DNA from: an uncultured Streptococcus sp.
GTDB taxonomy: Bacteria > Bacillota > Bacilli > Lactobacillales > Streptococcaceae
Assembly: GCA_934215455.1 (NCBI GenBank)
Contig: CAKPZX010000011.1
Location: forward strand, 1 to 40,559
DNA length: 40,559 nt
Direction: 5' to 3'
Both the position numbers and the translations under genes were made by a program. Positions 34,790-40,559 of the stretch are shown in pieces (within the stretch, counting starts at the first letter, position 1; the number at the start of each line of letters is the position of its first letter). Under the pieces are notes generated by a model. That model searched no databases and had not been told where the DNA came from. It saw nothing but the letters and a program-made list of their open reading frames with translations.

Positions 34790-35552
34790 GTATAGACGCG
34801 CGAGAAAAAAACGTAAGAAATGGTGGCCTTACCTATTAAGTTTCTTTCTTCTTGTGGTCCTTGGATCAGGAATTGGTGCTTACTTGGCGAAGCCAAGCTT
34901 GTTTTCGGGCCTTCAATTTTGGAAGGCTAAAAAAACAGCTGTAACGACTCCCTCTTCTTCTAAGAAAAAGAAAGAAAAATCAGATTTACCAGCCGTTTCG
35001 ACAAAAGACTGGCAGTTGATCTTGGTCAATCGTGACAATGTGAAGCCTGAGTTGAACCCACAATTGACAGATGTGGATGCCATCAAAGTAGATAGTCGGA
35101 TTGTAGAACCAACTCGTCAATTTTTAGAAGCGGCTCGAAAAATTGCCCCAGAAGAAACGCTGATATCAGGCTATCGAAGCGTGGCCGAGCAAACAGAGCT
35201 CTATAATGAGCGTGTTGCGCAACTAGAGGCTAGTGGTCTTTCGCACGAAGAAGCTGAAAAGCAGGTTCAGACCCAGGTACAGGTCCCTGGTGCTAGTGAA
35301 CACCAGACAGGACTTGCGATTGATATGAGTGTCGAAGCTGGTCAAAGTGATGAGTTGGGCTTGCAGCTGGCTGCCATCGCACCGCAATATGGCTTTGTCC
35401 TTCGCTACCCAGATCGGAAGAGCAACATCACGGGTGTGAATTTTGAGAATTGGCATTTCCGTTATGTTGGCGTAGAAAATGCTCAGTATATGGCCAACCA
35501 TCAGCTAGTATTGGAAGAATATATTCAGCTATTGAAAAAAGCTGGCAAATAA
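34779..35552 (+). CDS. VanY/LdcB-type carboxypeptidase (M15B)
   Basis: 257 aa. A basic N-terminus (TNKYRRARKKRKKWW), a transmembrane anchor (about 16-36), a Ser/Lys linker (about 50-70) and an extracellular M15B domain (about 100-250): LISGYRSVAEQTELY, zinc ligands in ASEHQTGLAIDMSV (His, Asp) and ENWHFRYV (catalytic Glu, His). It trims peptidoglycan stem peptides; DD- or LD-specificity is not decided by the sequence (pneumococcal DacB, an LD-enzyme, has this plan). Overlaps copy 2 of the phosphatase. Confidence 0.88.
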   Translation: MTNKYRRARKKRKKWWPYLLSFFLLVVLGSGIGAYLAKPSLFSGLQFWKAKKTAVTTPSSSKKKKEKSDLPAVSTKDWQLILVNRDNVKPELNPQLTDVDAIKVDSRIVEPTRQFLEAARKIAPEETLISGYRSVAEQTELYNERVAQLEASGLSHEEAEKQVQTQVQVPGASEHQTGLAIDMSVEAGQSDELGLQLAAIAPQYGFVLRYPDRKSNITGVNFENWHFRYVGVENAQYMANHQLVLEEYIQLLKKAGK

Positions 35553-35588
35553 GAGGAGATTCACTTCTCTAGGTCTTAAGAATGATTT

Positions 35589-35615
35589 TTAGCACTCTTG
35601 GAAAAAGAGTGCTAA
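35589..35615 (+). promoter_or_regulatory. CIRCE element 1
   Basis: TTAGCACTC, 9-bp spacer, GAGTGCTAA: perfect CIRCE, upstream of the -35 of hrcA. Confidence 0.95.
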
Positions 35616-35633
35616 TTTTTTTGGATTTTTCTC

Positions 35634-35661
35634 TTGACTTTCTTTTGAATGGGTGTATAAT
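35634..35661 (+). promoter_or_regulatory. Promoter of hrcA-grpE-dnaK
   Basis: TTGACT (35634-35639), 16-bp spacer, TATAAT (35656-35661), between two CIRCE elements. Confidence 0.9.
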
Positions 35662-35672
35662 AGAATCATGGT

Positions 35673-35699
35673 TTAGCACTTGAGTATTTAGAGTGCTAA
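35673..35699 (+). promoter_or_regulatory. CIRCE element 2
   Basis: TTAGCACTT, 9-bp spacer, GAGTGCTAA: one mismatch from the CIRCE consensus in the left arm. It lies 22 bp before hrcA and covers the transcription start. Confidence 0.9.
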
Positions 35700-35720
35700 A
35701 AACGAAAGAGAGGTGAGGTC

Positions 35721-36755
35721 ATGGTTACAGAACGTCAAAATGAGATTCTTAATCTTGTCGTCGATATCTTTACCAAGACCCACGAACCAGTCGGTTCAAA
35801 AGCGCTACAAGATGTGATTCAATCTAGTAGTGCGACCATCCGAAACGACATGGCGGCCCTCGAAAAACAAGGCTTACTAGAAAAGGCCCACACTTCGAGT
35901 GGCCGGATGCCTAGCCGAGCTGGTTTTCAATATTTTGTTCAAAACTCGCTTGATCTAGAGTTGATTGATGAACAGGATGTCTACCAGGTGGTGAAAGCCT
36001 TTGATTTCGAAGCCTTTAAGTTAGACGATATCTTGGATGCTACGGCTAAGTTACTAGCCCAGATGACGGGCTACACCGCAGTCATTCAGGATGTTGAGCC
36101 GACACGGCAGCGCTTGACTGGCTTTGAGATTGTTCCATTATCCAATCACGATGCCTTAGCAGTTCTGACATTGGATGAATCAAAACCTGTCACCGTACAG
36201 TTTGCCATTCCAAAGAATTTCTTAACCAGTGACTTGGAAATCTTCCATCAGCTAGTTCAAGAACGTTTCATTGGAAATACGGTCTTGGATATCCACTACC
36301 GCTTGCGGACGGAGATTCCACAGATTGTACAGCGCTATTTCAAGACGACAGACAATGTGTTGGATCTCTTTGATTACGTCTTCTCGCAACTGTTTCAAGA
36401 ACTGGTCTTTGTAGAAGGAAAGGTTTCATCCTTAACCTACGCCGATCTTCAGACCTATCAGTTCTTAGATAATCCCCAACACGTAGCCTTGGAGTTACGA
36501 GGGGGAATGCCAGAAGACAAAATGACCCAGATCCTGGTTGCAGAGTCCCAAGAGAAAGCCTTGAAGAATGTGACTGTGATTAGCCACAAGTTCCTGGTTC
36601 CTTATCGTGGGATGGCCCTTATGCATGTGATCGGTCCCGTAGAGATGGATTACAGGCGTGTGATTAGCCTGGTCAATGTCATCGGACGGGTACTGGTTAT
36701 GAAGTTGACGGACTACTACCGTTACCTCAACAGCAACCATTATGAAGTAAATTAA
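35721..36755 (+). CDS. hrcA: Heat-inducible transcription repressor HrcA
   Basis: 344 aa, ATG after GAGAGGTGAGGTC. N-terminal winged HTH ([48 protein letters not shown]) binding CIRCE; dimerisation domains follow. It represses its own operon and, in streptococci, groESL. Two CIREs here (one imperfect) predict tight control. Normal length. Confidence 0.97.
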   Translation: MVTERQNEILNLVVDIFTKTHEPVGSKALQDVIQSSSATIRNDMAALEKQGLLEKAHTSSGRMPSRAGFQYFVQNSLDLELIDEQDVYQVVKAFDFEAFKLDDILDATAKLLAQMTGYTAVIQDVEPTRQRLTGFEIVPLSNHDALAVLTLDESKPVTVQFAIPKNFLTSDLEIFHQLVQERFIGNTVLDIHYRLRTEIPQIVQRYFKTTDNVLDLFDYVFSQLFQELVFVEGKVSSLTYADLQTYQFLDNPQHVALELRGGMPEDKMTQILVAESQEKALKNVTVISHKFLVPYRGMALMHVIGPVEMDYRRVISLVNVIGRVLVMKLTDYYRYLNSNHYEVN

Positions 36756-36779
36756 GACCAAATGAAAGGGGTGTATGCC

Positions 36780-37304
36780 TTGACAGAAGATATTAAAAAA
36801 GAAGACGTGAAAGAAGAGGAAGTTGCCCAAACAACTGAAGAAGTTGTAGAGGAAAGCAACCAACCTTCTGAGTTAGAAGAAGCACAAGCGCGTGCCGAGG
36901 AATTTGAAAACAAATACCTTCGTGCTCATGCAGAAATGCAAAACATTCAGCGCCGTGCCAATGAAGAACGTCAACAATTACAAAAATACCGTAGCCAAGA
37001 TTTGGCAAAAGCGATCTTACCATCGCTGGACAACCTCGAACGTGCCCTTGCCGTCGAAGGATTGACAGATGATGTGAAGAAGGGCTTGGAAATGGTCCAA
37101 GAAAGTTTGGTACATGCTTTGAAAGAAGAAGGAATTGAAGAAATTTCAGCGGACGGAGCCTTTGACCATAACTACCACATGGCCATCCAAACCTTGCCTG
37201 CAGATGATGAACATCCAGCAGACACCATCGCACAAGTCTTCCAAAAAGGCTACAAACTCCATGACCGCATCCTGCGTCCAGCCATGGTAGTGGTTTATAA
37301 CTAG
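36780..37304 (+). CDS. grpE: Nucleotide exchange factor GrpE
   Basis: 174 aa from the TTG at 36780, preceded by AAAGGGG at optimal spacing. The ATG (36762) and GTG (36771) in the same frame have no RBS, so a TTG start is preferred; 180 aa is the longest version. Acidic N-terminal tail, long coiled-coil helix ([20 protein letters not shown]), and the C-terminal beta-wing ending [12 protein letters not shown]. It releases ADP from DnaK. Between hrcA and dnaK, in the usual order. Confidence 0.96.
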   Translation: MTEDIKKEDVKEEEVAQTTEEVVEESNQPSELEEAQARAEEFENKYLRAHAEMQNIQRRANEERQQLQKYRSQDLAKAILPSLDNLERALAVEGLTDDVKKGLEMVQESLVHALKEEGIEEISADGAFDHNYHMAIQTLPADDEHPADTIAQVFQKGYKLHDRILRPAMVVVYN

Positions 37305-37350
37305 TCTGCCTTGTCCGAAACGACACTAAACTATGAAAGAAAGATAAGAC

Positions 37351-37367
37351 GCAAGCCGGAGGCTTGC
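37351..37367 (+). other. Short hairpin upstream of the dnaK element
   Basis: GCAAGCC gga GGCTTGC, perfect 7-bp stem, 7 nt before the structured element. No T-run follows, so not a terminator. Confidence 0.6.
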
Positions 37368-37373
37368 AAGGAA

Positions 37374-37508
37374 GATATTTCCCGCCGTGGTGAAAGTTTC
37401 AGTAGCTTGTGCTACTGAAACAGGGGATTTTTGAGACAGTAGGCTCAAAAATAAGTGATGAAATCCCGAAGGGAGTTGCTCACGTCCCCACCACTTAAGG
37501 GGAATATC
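37374..37508 (+). other. Structured element family 2, copy 2, in the dnaK leader
   Basis: Occupies most of the 243-bp grpE-dnaK gap. Closing pairs: GATATTtCCC (37374-37383) with GGGgAATATC (37499-37508), then GTGGTG (37387-37392) with CACCAC (37489-37494). Inside: an 11-bp hairpin GTTTCAGTAGC / GCTACTGAAAC with loop TTGT (37396-37421), GGGATTT (37424-37430) with AAATCCC (37461-37467), within it TTGAG with CTCAA, and CCC gaa GGG. It aligns with the copy at 12550-12849: both have CGAAG, a CT-ACGTCC stretch and CTTAAGG or CTAAGG near the right end. Confidence 0.7.
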
Positions 37509-37535
37509 AAAAAGAAAAAAGAAGAAAAAACTTAA

Positions 37536-39371
<1,836 letters not shown>

Positions 39372-39394
39372 AATAATTTATAGGAGGGTAGTTT

Positions 39395-39613
39395 ATGTCA
39401 ACTATTTACACTACTAATGAGTGGAAGGGACACGGGAAGAGTTACTACTGGAATGAATATCGTTTAGAAGGCGATACAGTTGTAAAATATAAGTGTTCTC
39501 GCAGTAAATTTTTTGATGGTGATGAAAATGTCTGGAGTGAGGATGAATATGAGGTTGAATCTTGGAGCCTTGATGATGATTCTATGCCAGATTGGTTGAG
39601 GAACTATCTATAA
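39395..39613 (+). CDS. Small acidic protein of unknown function
   Basis: 72 aa with Trp-, Tyr- and Asp/Glu-rich sequence ([36 protein letters not shown]). ATG after TAGGAGGGTAGTTT, a good RBS, 23 bp after dnaK; a terminator follows. No known family. It may be cotranscribed with dnaK as the gap lacks a terminator. Confidence 0.6.
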   Translation: MSTIYTTNEWKGHGKSYYWNEYRLEGDTVVKYKCSRSKFFDGDENVWSEDEYEVESWSLDDDSMPDWLRNYL

Positions 39614-39620
39614 AATTTTT

Positions 39621-39650
39621 AACAGAGGTTGCAACCCAGCCTCTGTTTTT
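39621..39650 (+). terminator. Terminator after the small acidic gene
   Basis: ACAGAGG / CCTCTGT with an 11-nt loop, then TTTT. Likely ends the hrcA-grpE-dnaK operon. Confidence 0.75.
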
Positions 39651-39673
39651 CGGTAAAATAGAGGATCTTGCCT

Positions 39674-40306
39674 ATGAAAAAAGTACTTTGTATCATTTAT
39701 CCTAATTTTTCTCTTTATGAGATAACTGCTTTAACGAGTACTTTAGCTCTGTCTTTTGATGTTACGATTGATTATGCTGCTTCAGATCATTCGATGGTGG
39801 TCTCTGAGGATGGCTTGCCCTGTCAACCAACGAAAACACTAGATCAAATCCGTATAGAAGAGTATTCTTGCGTGATTTTGCCAGGAATGGTCAATATAGG
39901 CCCTGCACTACAGGATGAGAAATTGATTTCGTTCTTGAGGGATCTTGGTGAGCAAGATATCCTCATTGCAGCCATTTCTTCAGCGCCTCTTTTATTAGCG
40001 AAAGCAGGTCTGTTGAAGGACACGAAATATACAGGTGGAATTTGGCAAAACTTCTTTGACTATTTTGAATTTCTTCCACGTGAAAATTTCCAACCCAAAC
40101 TGGTTGTGCAAGATAAACAGATCATTACGGCTATCGGTTTTGCCCATCAAGAGTTTGCAAGAAGAGTGATTCTAAGTTTAGGGTTGGCAGAGAATACGGA
40201 CAACTATTTTAAGGAACAGAACGAGTATGCTGAAGAGGATCTGATATTTACTCTATCGGACAAAGAGTTTGATCAAGTGAAGCGAAGTATAGAAAACAGC
40301 CTCTAA
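39674..40306 (+). CDS. DJ-1/PfpI-like protein without the nucleophilic cysteine
   Basis: 210 aa from ATG at 39674, AGAGGATC upstream; a TTG at 39668 is too close to the RBS. DJ-1/PfpI-like Rossmann fold: start KKVLCIIYPNFSLYEITAL, PGMVNIGPALQD, and the nucleophile-elbow segment LIAAISSAPLLLAKAGLL where most members have Cys (AAICxxP). Here it is Ser (about residue 103). The rest (TGGIWQNFFDYFEFLP, ITAIGFAHQEFARRVI) fits the family. If the enzyme or redox role needs the Cys, this is a degenerate or differently acting member. Confidence 0.75.
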   Translation: MKKVLCIIYPNFSLYEITALTSTLALSFDVTIDYAASDHSMVVSEDGLPCQPTKTLDQIRIEEYSCVILPGMVNIGPALQDEKLISFLRDLGEQDILIAAISSAPLLLAKAGLLKDTKYTGGIWQNFFDYFEFLPRENFQPKLVVQDKQIITAIGFAHQEFARRVILSLGLAENTDNYFKEQNEYAEEDLIFTLSDKEFDQVKRSIENSL

Positions 40307-40323
40307 AGATTTACATAAAAATT

Positions 40324-40361
40324 ATAGAAAGGAACAAAGAGTGTTCGTAACTGAACACGGG
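40324..40361 (+). repeat. Direct repeat 1 (38 bp) with short hairpin
   Basis: Starts ATAGAAAGGAACAAAGAG, contains GTGTTC / GAACAC around GTAACT, and ends at the repeat-family head ACACGGG. It recurs at 40436-40473 with one difference. In between is a degenerate unit with CGGGTTC / GAACCCG (40357-40363 region and 40398-40405). Confidence 0.7.
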
Positions 40362-40435
40362 TTCCAGAAATTCTTACTCAAAATGAAAGAAAGGAATTGA
40401 ACCCGATCTAAATCGTGGTTTGATTCACAACATCA

Positions 40436-40473
40436 ATAGAAAGGAACAAAGAGTGTTCGCAACTGAACACGGG
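40436..40473 (+). repeat. Direct repeat 2 (38 bp)
   Basis: Second copy of the 40324 repeat; leads into hairpin repeat copy E. Confidence 0.7.
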
Positions 40474-40559
40474 CTACGGACTGTGCCAAAAAGATAGTTT
40501 TTTCTAGGACGCAAGCGTCCGTCGTCAAAACTCCTATTTTGGCTGTGTCCGTTTGACGC
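40463..40559 (+). repeat. Hairpin repeat family 1, copy E (cut by window end)
   Basis: Head CTGAACACGGGC. Pairs: CGGAC with GTCCG, GCCAAAA with TTTTGGC, GTTTT with AAAAC, and GGACGC with GCGTCC around AA. The closing GCCC would lie just beyond the window (sequence ends GACGC). Compared with copy D, both sides of the lower stem changed together (GTC/GAC to GCC/GGC). Confidence 0.75.

Noticed and set aside
36762..36779. ATG start for grpE
   Set aside because: No RBS before 36762; the GGGG needed for the TTG lies between them.

Overview
The window looks like chromosomal DNA of a viridans-group Streptococcus (mitis/sanguinis/parasanguinis type). The evidence is the moderately low G+C, the streptococcal order pnp-cysE-GNAT-cysS-mrnC, a stand-alone msmK, rlmB-yacP-degV-rplM-rpsI, and a dual-CIRCE hrcA-grpE-dnaK locus, plus an LPXTG-anchored surface enzyme. 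The assignment rests on protein recognition by eye; no database search was run.

Layout. 1-2.6 kb: the start of a leftward pepF, then two related lipoprotein genes. 2.7-3.05 kb: three tandem copies of a long-hairpin repeat in the leader of pnp. 3.1-9.4 kb: pnp, cysE, a two-domain GNAT acetyltransferase, cysS, mrnC and a PucR-type HTH gene, tightly packed and partly overlapping. 9.5-12.4 kb: msmK with a likely cre site, and a GH13 alpha-glucosidase. 12.4-12.9 kb: a non-coding composite of two structured repeat families. 12.9-17.2 kb (minus strand): an M14 carboxypeptidase-like LPXTG protein and an aromatic-acid-exporter-like membrane protein. 17.3-20.5 kb: rlmB, yacP-like, degV, then rplM-rpsI behind an L13 leader.

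20.46-26.71 kb is an AT-rich island inserted at the 3' end of rpsI. It is flanked by direct repeats of the rpsI stop region and terminator, and near its right side carries a second rpsI 3' end that encodes the same 16 residues with different codons. The cargo is an EVE-domain McrB plus McrC restriction pair, an XRE regulator, a small membrane-protein gene behind a promoter that abuts a perfect palindrome, a second membrane protein and two small cysteine-pair proteins. There is no integrase, so it resembles a cis-mobilizable (CIME-like) defence island.

27-30 kb: an XRE-small membrane protein-PspC-DUF3169-like cluster in which the last gene has an in-frame TAG, then csbD-like (minus) and a rhomboid. 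30.1-35.6 kb: a VanZ-RDD fusion, a cruciform-type intergenic element, the UPF0237/UPF0210 pair, two tandem histidine phosphatases and a VanY-type carboxypeptidase. 35.6-39.4 kb: the CIRCE-controlled heat-shock operon, with a second copy of the 12.5-kb structured family between grpE and dnaK. 39.4-40.6 kb: a small acidic protein gene, a DJ-1/PfpI-like protein lacking the nucleophilic cysteine, and the start of another hairpin-repeat cluster.

The most interesting signals are: (1) a dispersed ~110-nt hairpin repeat whose stems change sequence yet keep pairing; (2) a second structured family, seen in the dnaK leader and again at 12.5 kb, where it is interrupted by the first repeat; and (3) the integrase-less EVE-McrBC island at rpsI with three rpsI-end core sequences.
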